Positions 1-11,022 are shown, numbered from the stretch's first letter. The stretch: DNA of 64,000 nt from Mixophyes australis (GCA_036250195.1 JAVHZZ010000003.1:39901835-39965834); one strand, 5' to 3'. Numbers and translations: made by a program. The notes: generated by a model not told the origin, from the sequence alone.

Positions 1-2909
1 AGTTGGCAATAAAACCTTCCAGTATTGTAAACAAAAGTTATATATACATCTTCTTCCCTTCCCATTTCAATGTCAAAACTGGAGTAGCAAAATGTATGTA
101 GATGAATAGATGGAACTGTTCTTCGTAAGACTAGAAGACCTTTACTAGCTAGTAATTGGTTTGCATTATCGAAAGGACTTTCTAAATTTACTGCATTACA
201 CAAATCCTCAGAACCAATACTAAACAGAGCAATTATAGTGCATTTCATGACATCATGGGCAGAATCAACAAACGTTCTAAAATCTTCACATGCATTAACA
301 GACCATTCGTGATCAAGGTATAAAGGAGAAATTATCGCGCTCAAGCAGCATCGAAAAGCCTGTCCTTCAAGTGTAAGGAACTGTGGCTTAATTTCTCTAA
401 GTTCTGAAACCAAGACTCTCTCGGTATTTCCATAGTCAATGCAAACAACATCAACTTCATTTCTTGAAACGCGTTTCATAATAGCTGCTCGGTAAAACTT
501 GCCCGTGCGTGAGGACTTTGCAACACAAGCGATTTGTCCATGTTGATACTTGCTCCTGCAAGATACATAAAATTTCTGTATTTCATCCATTAAGAAAGCT
601 AATTTGGGAAGGTCGCTAGACAGCTGGCACCAGAAATTTCCTGGCGACTCCATGTGAGAACATTTCACATCTACTAGAGATCCAGGCTTAAATATATATT
701 GTTTATAATAAACAGGGGAAACACTGGACAGGAGCAGTTCTTTAGGTGGTGTATAAAATGAAGACTTTGGCTCAATGGCTTTTAGATTCAAGGTCCAAGT
801 ACCCACTGCCATCATTTGATCTTTTTTTGATCTGTAGTTTTGAACAGTTATACTTTTACCGACTTTCCTTTCATTTTTTGTGCCATTTTCTTGGGAGATG
901 CACTTTGGACTTAAAGAGCTTGAATTTAAGTTAATCTTCCAGAATTCTGCATAACCAGCTTCCACCAGAAGCGTGACAATATCCGAGGACTCAGAATTCT
1001 CCGAAAGGCGCACTTCCACCACATATTTGTATTTCTGTTTTGTTAAAACATGGCAAAGGAGCGCTTTCCCAGACACTATTTGCTTAAAAAAATCGTTTGC
1101 ACTTTTAATCCACACATCTTCAAGCGGATAAGCATGCGCTAGCGTGCAGCACATTGCCAAGGCAGGCAAAGCACTGAAGTGCGGCAACAAAACCTTGATG
1201 TCATAGAAAGGAATGGTCTCTGTGTTACCAAAGTCTATGAAATAAACAGAAATTTGGGGACTGATCACTTCCGTGACTACGGCTCTGTAATAGTGGCGGT
1301 CTTTCGCGTAAAGTGCACAGCAGAGTTGTCCAGGTTTTGGATCTTGCAAAACCATTTCCGTAAGCTCACATTTACAGTATCTCTCAGCGATCTCAGCCAT
1401 CATGGCAGAAAACTCATTTTGACACTCATCAGTTCTTATCCAAAAGTTTGAAGGGTTCAACACATACTCAACATAAACTACATGGACAGATTCCAAATCC
1501 ATCTGTATGGACTTGTAAGAAATGGTTTCGTCTTGTTCCAATGTGAAAGTCTCAGGAAAAACTATGCTTTGCTCTTTCCCATCACATTCTGACTTTAAAA
1601 TTTCTGTATAGGAGTTTGGAGAAAAAAATGGAACTTGCTTGTTCGTCAGATGACATTTTGCGCTAAGTTCATATTCCTTATCATACAAAGATATGAAAAA
1701 TAGACGTTCATCACTACAGAAATTGTTTATATGACCAATGACAACATGTCCCATCAACGCCTCTTTAAACACCTCAAACTGCTTTTTTTTTACACTCTCT
1801 ATATGATCATTTGCCCGAGATAATGCACACGGGATTGCCATCATGGGCAAAGACAGGAACTCTGGTTGTAGCTTCTGAACATAAGAGGACAATATGGTTT
1901 CACTACTGCCGACATCAATAAACCAGACTTTTACCTCGTTACAAGAGATAAGTGTCTGAATGATTCCCCTACACCATAAGCCATCGTTTCTCTTGGCAGC
2001 ACAAAGCACTCCAAAACTGCCAAGCGTAGAAGTTTCTTCTGTTTGAACAGTTTCATAGTGGGAACGCATAGAAGCAGACAGTTTATTTAACTCTGCCTCC
2101 CATGACAATATACGACAATAAAAACGATCTGGACTCAATGCAGCAGAGATTTTAAGTTTTTCCATGGTGCCCACACAAATATCAGGTCTTAGATGATCCA
2201 GTATCTTTTGGAATCGTGGAAAATTGTCATTCAAACTGAGAGAGATGTCCGACAGTTTCTTCTGTTGAAGCAAGTCAGGCATTTGCTTGGAATGAGAGTT
2301 TGTTGGGACTTTGTGAAGAATTTCTACTAGGAGGCAGAAGGAGTCCGAATCCATGTACTTTGCCAAATTGAATTCAATGGCATGGCTGATGACTTTTGGT
2401 ACATCTAATAGAATAACTTGATGTGGCAAGAAGATTTGCACCTGACCATTAAGCTGCTCTCCCACCAAGGATGAAAAATAATTCACAGCTCTTGAGGTCC
2501 ACTTCTCATTAAGTGGAAGTAAATTAGAAAATATCCCATTCACTACTTTCGGTGGAAGGGTGAACAATTCACCAGTAGCCAAAGCAATTTGCGGAAGACC
2601 AACTTTGACTACTTTCCCTAGATCTATAAGAGCTACTTCAAATGTTTGCTTCACTTTATCCCAAATTTTTCCTCTGTGCCATACTCCAAGAGGTTTATCT
2701 TGCACCAAGCAAAACTCTCCAATATCAATGTCCTCATGCACTTTTGGAACGAGCTGTATTTCCTTTTGTAATATATGATAGTCAAATTCAGAGTCTGATA
2801 TGTACTTTCCTTGAAATTTTACCAATACATCACCAGGGTGGCAATTGATATTCAAGATCTTCAAATCCATTTTCAAATCAGACTTTTCTGTCAAAGACAT
2901 ATAATCCAT
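1..2909 (-). CDS. tdrd15: Multi-Tudor-domain protein, TDRD15-like (5' part of a giant exon; runs off the left edge)
   Basis: The minus strand is open for 969 codons from ATG 2909-2907 to position 1, with no stop and no frameshift. The start MDYMSLTEKSD lies 5 nt inside an exon opened by the acceptor ttctattttcag. Four Tudor-like cores are visible: residues ~62-100 (IGEFCLVQ, ALIDLGK), ~298-345 (FGVLCAAK, WFIDVGS), ~525-575 (KPGQLCCALY, YYRAVV, FIDFGNTE) and ~789-840 (HGQIACVAK, FYRAAI, CIDYGNTE). The last two keep the YRA and ID(F/Y)GN elements of methyl-arginine-binding Tudors. NPSNFW (486-490) and GNFWCQL recur between cores, as in TDRD6/TDRD15. The N-terminal block DVLVKFQGKY...FDYHILQ made me prefer TDRD15 over TDRD6. 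Known family role: germ-granule and piRNA-pathway scaffold in the gonad. The C-terminal half should lie left of the window. TDRD6 is the main alternative. Confidence 0.78.
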   Translation of the reverse strand, partial: MDYMSLTEKSDLKMDLKILNINCHPGDVLVKFQGKYISDSEFDYHILQKEIQLVPKVHEDIDIGEFCLVQDKPLGVWHRGKIWDKVKQTFEVALIDLGKVVKVGLPQIALATGELFTLPPKVVNGIFSNLLPLNEKWTSRAVNYFSSLVGEQLNGQVQIFLPHQVILLDVPKVISHAIEFNLAKYMDSDSFCLLVEILHKVPTNSHSKQMPDLLQQKKLSDISLSLNDNFPRFQKILDHLRPDICVGTMEKLKISAALSPDRFYCRILSWEAELNKLSASMRSHYETVQTEETSTLGSFGVLCAAKRNDGLWCRGIIQTLISCNEVKVWFIDVGSSETILSSYVQKLQPEFLSLPMMAIPCALSRANDHIESVKKKQFEVFKEALMGHVVIGHINNFCSDERLFFISLYDKEYELSAKCHLTNKQVPFFSPNSYTEILKSECDGKEQSIVFPETFTLEQDETISYKSIQMDLESVHVVYVEYVLNPSNFWIRTDECQNEFSAMMAEIAERYCKCELTEMVLQDPKPGQLCCALYAKDRHYYRAVVTEVISPQISVYFIDFGNTETIPFYDIKVLLPHFSALPALAMCCTLAHAYPLEDVWIKSANDFFKQIVSGKALLCHVLTKQKYKYVVEVRLSENSESSDIVTLLVEAGYAEFWKINLNSSSLSPKCISQENGTKNERKVGKSITVQNYRSKKDQMMAVGTWTLNLKAIEPKSSFYTPPKELLLSSVSPVYYKQYIFKPGSLVDVKCSHMESPGNFWCQLSSDLPKLAFLMDEIQKFYVSCRSKYQHGQIACVAKSSRTGKFYRAAIMKRVSRNEVDVVCIDYGNTERVLVSELREIKPQFLTLEGQAFRCCLSAIISPLYLDHEWSVNACEDFRTFVDSAHDVMKCTIIALFSIGSEDLCNAVNLESPFDNANQLLASKGLLVLRRTVPSIHLHTFCYSSFDIEMGREEDVYITFVYNTGRFYCQ

Positions 2910-2914
2910 TGCAT

Positions 2915-2932
2915 CTGAAAATAGAATAAATA
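2915..2932 (-). other. Splice acceptor of the Tudor exon
   Basis: On the minus strand a pyrimidine-rich tract ends in ttctattttcag, immediately followed by atgca and then the ATG at 2909. The ATG at 2914 is out of frame and meets a stop within eight codons, so 2909 is the usable start. This implies at least one upstream 5' exon, located to the right. Confidence 0.6.
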
Positions 2933-3011
2933 ATGGTCACTTTAAAAAGTCAAATATTTTAGGGGTTCAGAGCACTCATTTTTTTTTACAGTCAAGTCTA
3001 AAAATATTAAA

Positions 3012-3185
3012 GGGCTAGATTTACTAAGCTGCGGGTTTGAAAAAGTGGGGATGTTGCCTATAGCAACCAATCAGATTCTAGCTGTAATTTTGTAGAAAGT
3101 ACTAAATAAATGAAAGCTAGAATCTGATTGGTTGCTATAGGCAACATTCCCACTTTTTCAAACCCGCAGCTTAGTAAATATACCC
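3012..3185. mobile_element. Palindromic MITE, GGGCTAGATTTACTAAGC family (copy 1)
   Basis: A near-perfect inverted repeat whose arms of about 75 bp start with gggctagatttactaagc and include tagcaaccaatcagattcta. It folds into one long hairpin. Other copies lie at 11202, 39140 and 33311 (split). No coding capacity. It sits just upstream of the Tudor exon, inside the presumed intron. Short terminal duplications next to other copies suggest a PIF/Harbinger-type MITE, but the superfamily is inferred. Confidence 0.8.
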
Positions 3186-3322
3186 TTAAGACTTTCAGAC
3201 ATGATTTATGAGCATATTTTAACTCTGGTGCCACCAACTTCACTGCAGCAATAATGCTCTTTAATCCACCTACCCCCAAAAGGCCACGGATGTCTATGTG
3301 AGAATTTACATAGGATTATATA

Positions 3323-3468
3323 CAGGGGCGGATTGGGAACTTAAAATGGCCCTGGAAAAAAATTCTTGAAGTGGTCTCATATGGGTGGGACTAAATCAAC
3401 TGTAGGTGGGGCCAACACAAAAGTAGGCGGGATTTTTCAAAGTAAGGCCTATGATCAATCCGCCACTG
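3323..3468. mobile_element. Short hAT-like MITE
   Basis: Terminal inverted repeats caggggcggattg and caatccgccactg bound a 146-bp segment without an ORF. The CAG-start TIR resembles hAT elements. I could not find a convincing 8-bp duplication. Confidence 0.4.
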
Positions 3469-3469
3469 G

Positions 3470-4204
3470 GATCAGCGATGCTATCCTTGCACATGGTCAC
3501 TTAAGCTTTTGCTCTACTCTGTAAGTTAGTACACTAAATTTGGTGTGTTTACTATAAAATAGGTAACATGATAGTGTATAAATTTATTGGTGGTAATTAG
3601 AAAACATGATGCTGGGTAACTGAAATCTTTATGCAGATCAATGACACTACAGCCCCAACCGAGATTATTTGCACTTCCTCAGACAAATGTTCCTAATCTG
3701 GGCCTCTCTATCGACAGTCAACAAATAGCAATCATTGGGTATGTTGGGTGTATGCAGTATTAATAAATATTTTAATTGAAATAGAAGACGAGTCACAATA
3801 AATTACTTCTTAGAGATGGTTTAAATTAGGTATAAATGTAGTTTTCTCTCAGCGATACACATCCACTACAGACATGTACATCTGTGCAATGATTTTCTCT
3901 GCTAAACCAACCAAGCGAATACGCAGCTTCACAATCTGCCTGCAAAGTTTGTGCTACTACCCCCTGCCAGAACTACAACTACTAACATACATTGCTGTGG
4001 TCATCCCAGAGCTAATCAATGCAGCTTAATACTTCATGCTGCCATTACCAAGAAATCTTATCGAGGTCGGAGACATTGTATGGATGTTGGCGTGACAATA
4101 CTATGCATACTTCTCTCAGTATAAACCTCTTGTATTTAGAATCAGGGCTGATAGGCATCGGTTTGTCTGTGTGACTACCTCAATCTTTTGTCTGTGCATT
4201 GAAC
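3470..4204. other. Presumed intronic DNA, nothing recognised
   Basis: AT-rich, with no conserved ORF, RNA gene or clear repeat boundary that I can identify. The stretch from 4611 to 5577 is similar, with only short chance ORFs. Confidence 0.5.
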
Positions 4205-4610
4205 TTAAGCTGGGTAAACACTATATAAAATTACTTCAGATGTGATTTCTGTAACGATTTTACCACAATTGAAAGTCCCGATAATCATTCAGATCCATGT
4301 GTGCACACCTACACCATATAGCTTCAGATCTGTGCTCTTCACCTGTCATAGCCATCTGCTGAAAAGATCGTGACTCTGTACACTCTACGGGTGTTTAGCT
4401 ACGCTGCTGGTCATGAGTGCCTACACACTTCCATGTTTGCCCAACATCGTTGGTAATGATTGTTAGGAAGTTTATAAATCCAAATCAATAAATCCGATGT
4501 GCTTTGGTACGATAACACATGATAGTGGGAGCGTGCACACTAATGCGATATCTGACCAAATTTATTGTGTGATCTATACAGTAAATGCATCAGTGTGTAC
4601 CCAGCTTTAA
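4205..4610. mobile_element. MITE flanked by TTAA (piggyBac-like)
   Basis: TTAA at 4205-4208 and 4607-4610 flank inverted ends gctgggtaaacact (left) and agtgtgtacccagct (right). The 398-bp interior has no ORF. TTAA target use plus TIRs suggests a piggyBac-type nonautonomous element; the assignment rests on these ends only. Confidence 0.5.
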
Positions 4611-5577
4611 GTTAAATTCTACTTCTACAACTGTCCAGGTTGTTGAATTAGATTAATAAATGCAACCAGCTCCGTTATATAATTGTATTAAATATGCCTC
4701 AAACCCCCAGTTATCTGTATGCCTTGGTGATTGTCTTGCATTATAAAGCAATGCCGAGTATACATCTTCATCTTCTATTACAGCTGTCTCTATGCTTTAC
4801 TATGGCATATCTGTCTATTCTACACAGTGGTACCCTCTACCTCATCAACCCATAACGTGCACAGTGGACAGACGTACCAATCATTAAACTATGCACTGTC
4901 AGTAAAAACCTGGTTGACACTTTTAACATCATTAAGAAAAAATAGAGGTACTTCTAAAAAAACAGACCTATCTTTTGCATCTACAGTACTACTGAAATAT
5001 TACAATCAATCCCCTTGCTGATAATCCCTGAGCCCCCTTCTACTTTTAGCCCAAATTTGGACTCAGCGTAATAATGTGCAAGTAACATTTTTTTCTTTAC
5101 TTAGGCAGTTATTAAAAAATGGTCAATAAAAATTATTATTTCAATGGTTGACAGCTTTGACAATCTGGGACATTTATGAATACTGGTACAAAGGGGAAAA
5201 GGTGCAGTAACTGCACCGCATCCAAACATCTGAATAGTTGCTATAGATAGTATGAGAGAAAATTAACACAACAACTATAAAAGGTATAATTGGGAGTTAT
5301 AGAAATATTATCATATATTACAATAGTGGTTATATTAACAGCATGCACAATAGTTAAAACAAACACACAAAAAAAAAAGACAGAAAAAATGCTCCCCATT
5401 TATAAATGACTTTAGTAATACTGTTACTGTATAAATAATCACTAATATGCACCTTACATTGGCCTATTGTAAGATTTATAGTCACATGTACTATTTATCT
5501 TTTAACAATATAACGATGAATTTTGCACAATGAAGCCGAACATCTAATGTCCACCAACGCATTTTCTTAGTTTAATA

Positions 5578-5665
5578 GCTTACCTGTGCCGGCGCCGCTC
5601 AGCTCAGCTCCGTGATGCAGGAGACATCCTTCTGGGTGAAGCTGAACCAAGTCACGCGAGTGCCT
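5578..5665 (-). promoter_or_regulatory. Candidate alternative 5' exon, decayed duplicate of the 7.69-kb segment
   Basis: On the minus strand this segment ends gagcggcgccggcacag|gtaagc, a good splice donor. It aligns with 7691-7775 (shared ccggcgccgctcagctc, gagaca, gctgaa and cacg blocks) but has fewer CpGs. Position and strand fit a non-coding first exon for the Tudor gene, whose exon opens at 2914. Transcription is inferred, not seen. Confidence 0.35.
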
Positions 5666-5759
5666 CATTAGGCCACGGAATTCACAGTAAGGACTATGGC
5701 CAATCTGCCCCTGGACCTGAATGAAGTCCAAAGTGTTAAAACTATCTCCCAACCTGCTA

Positions 5760-6215
5760 CTGGCCTTAGCTACAAACTCCCCCCCTATAGGCTAATCATA
5801 ACCTCTCCTCAGCCTAAGCTTTACTTCACCTGTAAACTAACCCTAGCTTCTTCACTACAGCCTTACTCTACCCTACTCCTACTCCCTCATAGACCAGTGT
5901 TAGCTAACCTGTGACACTCCAGGTGTTGTGAAACTACAAGCCCCAGCATGCTTTGCTAATATATAGCAGCTTATTGCTGGAAGGGTATGATGGGACTTGT
6001 AGTTTCACAACACCTGGAGTGTCTCAGGTTAGCCAACACTGTCATAGACTAACCCTAATCTTTCCACTACAGCTTAAATCTAACCTACTTTTACCACCTC
6101 AGTCTAACCCGAAACACCTCCTCACAGTTTATCCCCAATCTCCTCCTACCTCATCACAACCTAACTTTACCCTATTCCTACCTCCTCTTAGCCTAACCCT
6201 ATCTCATACCTACTG
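5760..6215. repeat. Pyrimidine-rich degenerate repeat (ctaaccctaatct-like), split by a MITE
   Basis: Repeated variants of ctaaccctaacctt with intervening ccactacagcctaa give a strong C/T strand bias. The pattern resembles a decayed minisatellite. It continues on both sides of the hAT MITE at 5895-6041. Confidence 0.45.
5895..6041. mobile_element. hAT MITE with 8-bp target duplication TCATAGAC
   Basis: TIRs of about 45 bp start with cagtgttagctaacctg and contain cactccaggtgttgtgaaac. Perfect 8-bp direct repeats tcatagac lie at 5887-5894 and 6042-6049. Eight-bp duplications and CAG termini are hAT hallmarks. No ORF. Confidence 0.85.
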
Positions 6216-6337
6216 AAAGCTCCCCCGTGGGACCACTAATTTGCACCCCGACTTCAAATGAATCTTCAGCCTAAATCTAACCTAGTATAATCCAAGTGCG
6301 AGTTGTGGTTCTAAGACCTGTGTAAGAAAATATATTC

Positions 6338-6537
6338 AGGGAATTCAATTCCCCCCGAAAGTACCGCCGCGCTAAAACTATTACCGATATTACGGTAGTT
6401 TGAGCCCGGCTTTCAGCTTGCATCTCAGGGAGCTGTGAGCAAAACGCTGGCGTTATAACTACCGTAATAACGGTAATTACGCGCATTATAACGGTAATAA
6501 TGTGCAAGTCGCGTTACTGTCAAATTGAATATGCCCC
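6338..6537. mobile_element. MITE of the (G)GGGCATATTCAATT family, copy 1
   Basis: The left end gggaattcaatt and right end aaattgaatatgcccc are inverted. The interior contains inverted taccgttatt/aataacggta-type blocks. Related copies lie at 12023-12189 and 61891-62034. Confidence 0.6.
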
Positions 6538-6571
6538 ATAAAGCTCACTTGTTTTTCTGGTTAACATGTCA

Positions 6572-7557
6572 AGTGCAATAACATATATCTAACCGTGTGC
6601 TCTATGATAGCAAATTGAAATTTTATGTATATTTTAAAAAAATCTTATACTTCTTAAATAAATCTTCCACAGTTATTGCTAAGGTACTTGGTCATGTTTT
6701 AGATGTGGAATGACGGCCGATTACTATGGAATGACAGCAGTTTTATACGCCATGTCAATGCAGAAATGTCAAGACAATTGCTCTTCTGTCATGGTAAACA
6801 CCCCTATTTCTCCCACATCCCCTAATCCCACACACTAATCCCTTTGCATATGCGCTCCCCACACCTGTACCCCACCACACAAGTCTCATAACGTGGAATG
6901 ATGGACGATTACTATGGAATGACAGCTGTTGTATATGCCATGTCAATGCTGAAATATCAGTAAAAACTTGCATTTCTCCCCAAAAAACACCCCTATTTCT
7001 CCCACATCCCCTTGCATATGCGCTCCCCTGTACCTGTACCCCACCACACAAGTCTCATAACGTGTAATGACGGACGGTTACTGTGGAATAACAGCTGTTT
7101 TATACGCCATGTCAATGCAGAAATATCAGTAAAAAACAGTATAAAACAGCTGTCATTCCACAGTAATCGTCCATCATTCCACATAATGAGACTTGTGTGG
7201 TGGGGTACAGGGGAGCGCATATGCAAACGGATTAGTGTGTGGGATTAGGGGATATGGGAGAAATAGGGGTGTTTTTGGGGGAAGAAATGCAGGTTTTTAC
7301 TGATATTTCTGCATTGACATGGTGTATAAAACAGCTGTCATTCCACATGTAAAACATCACTGAGTACCTTAGTAATAAGTGTGTGTGGAAGATATATTTA
7401 AGAAGTTTAAGATTTTTTTAAAATATACATAAAATTTAAATTTGCTATCATAGAAGTCTATTGGCATTCCTTGTAGCAGACTGAAGCTGTCATTCCTTTT
7501 ATGTGCAATAATATATATATATATATGTGCAATAATAGATATCTCACCGTGTGCTCC
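6572..7557. repeat. Complex foldback repeat
   Basis: The left arm (about 6599-6710: tatgatagcaaatt..., tcttccac, ggtacttgg, atgtggaatgac) is the inverse of 7330-7455. Between the arms, a unit containing catatgcgctcccc, cccaccacacaagtctcat and atggaatgacagctgt occurs about twice forward (from ~6790 and ~6985) and once inverted (7140-7275). gtgcaataatagatatctcaccgtgtgct at 7527 directly repeats the left boundary at 6572. Short ORFs here are by-products of the repeats. The element class is unknown; a foldback transposon or serial MITE insertion is possible. Confidence 0.65.
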
Positions 7558-7690
7558 CCATACACCTGGGATAGAAGAGGATCTGCACTGCTGTTTCCTC
7601 TTTGACCCTTATTATGTCCACATCAGAGCTGATCTCCCGTCTTCCCTGAGTTTTCCCCCCTCACGTATCTCGCATTGTATTATGTTATTG

Positions 7691-7920
7691 ACTTACCTGC
7701 GCCGGCGCCGCTCAGCTCCTGTGTTGCCGGAGACACCTGTCTGGGCGGAGCTGAAGTACATCACGTGACATCCTGGGCAGCCCCTCCCTCTTTATGACCG
7801 GCAGCCGCCTTATTTGTTCCTGGCTGCCTGCCAGTACAGCGTCACCGACGTCCGCCCATTCAAACCTACGCGGTGAGAGGCTGTGTGTTCGGACGACCTC
7901 GTGTGGTCCATCCGCCCCTC
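7691..7920 (-). promoter_or_regulatory. CpG-rich candidate promoter/first exon of the Tudor gene, possibly bidirectional
   Basis: About twenty CpGs in 230 bp stand out from a CpG-poor background. On the minus strand the segment ends cggcgccggcgcag|gtaagt, a consensus donor facing the Tudor exon 4.8 kb away. On the plus strand cctacgcg|gtgaga is also donor-like. It contains cacgtgac (E-box/CRE-like) and ccgacgtccgcc. An upstream CpG promoter feeding a 5' UTR exon into the acceptor at 2915 is the simplest reading. No transcript evidence is available. Confidence 0.45.
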
Positions 7921-7924
7921 ATTA

Positions 7925-8430
7925 TATACATGTTAGATGAACAAAAAAAAAAAAGGATATCAGACCATACAGTATTTTCTCTTTCACTTGGTTGACGTAA
8001 GTTTTGTACTTTATACTCACTACTGATGTCTATGGTTGATGATGTGTGTGACCCCCAGGACCTGATATAATTATTGGAAGCTCAGTGATGTCCCAGCACA
8101 TATTAATGACATTGAGATGCACAAGAGGACAAAAACAAATCTAGAGAGACACAGACCTCCTGTAACATTCTCAAGTCTCTAGAGTCACTAAGTAAAGATA
8201 CTGCAAGGAAATTAGGAAGATTATCAGGTTTTACATGTATATTAAGCAGTAAGCCCACTCAAAAATGAATTTGCCAGCTTGTTTCAATTAGGTTGCTAAG
8301 CAAAGGTCAGTCACTACATATATAGTAATCACTACATATACAGTAAATTGAAGTAATGTGTTTCCTAAGTTCTAACAAGCGATTTCAGGCAGAAGCAATA
8401 TTTAAAGTAATCAGTAAGCTGTAGTGCCCG
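7925..8430. other. Unassigned intergenic DNA
   Basis: No conserved ORF or recognisable repeat; only a poly-A run near 7940. Confidence 0.5.
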
Positions 8431-8435
8431 ACATT

Positions 8436-9855
8436 AACATAGTAACATAGTTGATGAGGTTGAAAAAAGACACCAGTCCATCAAGTTCAACCTATTTTGG
8501 ATCTCCTGCGATCCTGCACTTATATTTGAAATTAATCCAGAGTAGGCAACCGCCCATCTGTTTCAATTTTGAAAATCCCCCCAAACTCAATATTGCAATC
8601 CAATTTTTACCCTATATCCACTACTATCCTTTATTTTAAATTAACGGTCGTATCCCTGGATACACCTTTCCGCTAAAAATTTGTCTAACCCTTTCTTAAA
8701 CATATCTATTGAATCTGCCATCACAACCTTCCCTGGCAATGAATTCCATATCTTGACTGCCCTTACTGTAAAGAACCCCTTCCTTTGCTGGTTGTGAAAT
8801 TTCCTCTCCTCTAACCTTAGGGGACGTGTCCTGTGTATGGTCCTTGGGGTAAAAAGTTCCCATGAAAGCTCTCTGTATTGACCCCTAATGTATTTGTACA
8901 TAGTAATCATATCTCCCCTTAAACGCCTCTTTTCTAAAGTAAACATGCCTAAACTGGCTAACCTTTCCTCATAACTTAATGACTCCATACCCTTTATCAA
9001 TTTTGTCGCCCTTCTCTGAACCCTTTCTAGTTCCAAATTATCTTTTTTATAGAGTGGTGCCCAGAACTGTACTGCATATTCAAGTTGAGGTCTTACCAAT
9101 GATTTATACAGTGGCAAAATTACACTGTCTTCCCTTGCATCTATGCCCCTTTTTATGCATGCCAATACTTTGTTTGCCCTTGCAGCTGCTGCTTGACATT
9201 GAGCACTATTGCTAAGTCTACTGTCTACGAGCACTCCCAAATCCTTTTCCATTATAGATTCTCCCAAATTAATTCCATTTAATTTATAGATTGCGTTCTT
9301 GTTTTTGATCCCTGAATGCATAACCTTACATTTATCTGTGTTAAACCTCATATTCCATTTAGCCGCCCAATCCTCCAGTTTATTTAAGTCCCTCTGTAGA
9401 GAAGCTACATCTTGCTCTGATTTTATTACCTTACAGAGTTTAGTGTCATCTGCAAAAATAGAAACTTTACTCTCTAAACCATCACCAAGGTCATTAATAA
9501 ATATATTAAAAAGGAGTGGTCCCAGCACGGAACCTTGAGGTACTCCACTTAAGACCTTTGACCAATTAGAAAATGTTCCATTTATCACAACTCTCTGTTC
9601 CCTATTCTCTAACCAGTTTTCGATCCAAGTACAAATTTTGATTTCTAGACCCAGTTCCCTTATTTTGTAAACCAACCTCTTGTGTGGCACTGTATCAAAG
9701 GCCTTTGCAAAATCTAAGTAGACCACATCTACTGTCCTGCCCTGGTCTAAGTTCCCACTAACTTCCTCGTAGAAACTAATTAGATTAGTTTGACATGACC
9801 TATCCCTCACAAATCCATGTTGATTCCCACTAATAATTTTGCAAAATTTTAAATA
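8436..9855 (-). mobile_element. CR1/Rex1-type LINE, 5'-truncated
   Basis: The 3' end lies on the left and has the characteristic frog tail taacatagtaacatagttga with tccatcaagttcaacc. The coding region runs on the minus strand from about 9855 to 8641. The endonuclease and N-terminal RT are missing, as expected for a 5'-truncated LINE. Confidence 0.85.
8641..9855 (-). pseudogene. LINE reverse transcriptase, C-terminal ~400 aa (CR1/Rex1 type)
   Basis: The frame is open from GNQHGFVRDRSC upstream of the 389-residue ORF to the stop at 8641. RT signatures in order are YLDFAKAFDTVPH (motif A), [14 protein letters not shown] (motif B) and FADDTKLC (catalytic motif C). The LINE-type C-terminal block follows, with VRPQLEYAVQFW, LERVQRRATKLI and RAVKIWNSLP. 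In an intact element the protein copies its RNA at a nicked target site. Here the endonuclease and RT N-terminus are absent, so it is a dead copy even though the remaining frame has no stop. That suggests moderate age. Confidence 0.85.
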
Positions 9856-10011
9856 TGCAAAAGAAGTTTTGTGAAGTTACTCTATAAATAGTCAGGATAT
9901 TCCACTAACCAAGCAGCAGATGTGTCCCTTTATTACAACTGGAGGTTTTACATTCAAGTTATACAAGGGATATTACCCTTAAGGATTTCACTCTGAATGG
10001 AGTTCTTGACA

Positions 10012-10017
<6 letters not shown>

Positions 10018-10048
<31 letters not shown>

Positions 10049-10727
10049 AATTTTTATTTATAGGGCGCCACTAGGTGTCCGTAGCGCCGTACAGGGACAA
10101 ACAAAATTACAATACGAGGTGAGACAGCACAGTACAGTAAACAATAAGCACAGTAACTCAGTGATCTCAAAGCACAGCTAGAGGGAGGGGAGAGGGGAAG
10201 GTCCGCATACGACAGAACCCAAGAGGGAGGGTACGGATGACAGGGAGACCCCCAGAGGGGAGTGGAGGAGTGCTAAGTAGCTGGAGAGCAGAGTTAAAAG
10301 TGGTGAAGACAGGAGGAGAGATGACCCTGCTCAAAGGAGCGTACAATCTAAGGGGAGGGGTAGACAGACAGAGACACGGGGGAGAGAGGGAGAGAAGAAG
10401 GAACGGTGGATAAGGATAAGGGAAGGGGAATGAAGGGGAAGAGGCAGAAGAAAAGGTAGGAAGTTAAGTGGGAGACTGGAAGGCTTTAAGAAAAAGGTGG
10501 GTTTTTAAAGCCCGTTTGAAACTGGACAGATTAGGGGAAGTTCTGATGGAGGGAGGGAGCTTGTTCCAGTGAAGGGGGGCAGAGTCTTGGATACGCGCAT
10601 GGGAGGAGGTGATCAGGGGAAAAGAGAGGCGACGGTCATTGGCAGATCGGAGAGGGCGGGATGGAGCATGACGTAGGTTGAGAGTGGAGTTTGCATACAG
10701 CTCTACACTCCACTTTCCACACATGCC
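10018..10727 (-). mobile_element. L2 LINE 3' end
   Basis: The 3' terminus is (ATT)n at 10018-10045 followed by the L2 tail tttatagggcgccactaggt, then a G/A-rich 3' UTR. The minus ORF 10724-10464 encodes the L2 C-terminus (RPLRSANDRRL, HWNKLPPSIRTSPNLSSFK), matching the plus-strand L2 at 14330-14530. Everything upstream is missing. Confidence 0.85.
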
Positions 10728-11022
10728 ATTGTAAAATGGGTCAATATTATAACACTTATTTTAGTTACCCTATATGAAATAGGTCTTGCAATATTAATAA
10801 TAATTGCTGATATTCATGTACATTAGTGAAATATTTGAATCATGTTATAATGCATTAGTTGCCATTTTATTATATATTGTTTCGACATGAATTGCGCAGT
10901 GTTAAAATAATTATACAATATGTGAATTGTTTATATAATGTGAATAGCTATGCTTATTCTAATATACAAAAACGTATTCAGTGGATATACCGATTTTATA
11001 AATCAAGTCACAGAATTTTAAC

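Noticed and set aside
5760..6215. Interstitial telomere repeats (ccctaa-like)
   Set aside because: Units are irregular and mixed with other pyrimidine words; no run of tandem ccctaa.
6755..7248. Several ORFs of 77-98 residues on both strands
   Set aside because: They repeat each other because they lie in the foldback repeat; no coding signature.
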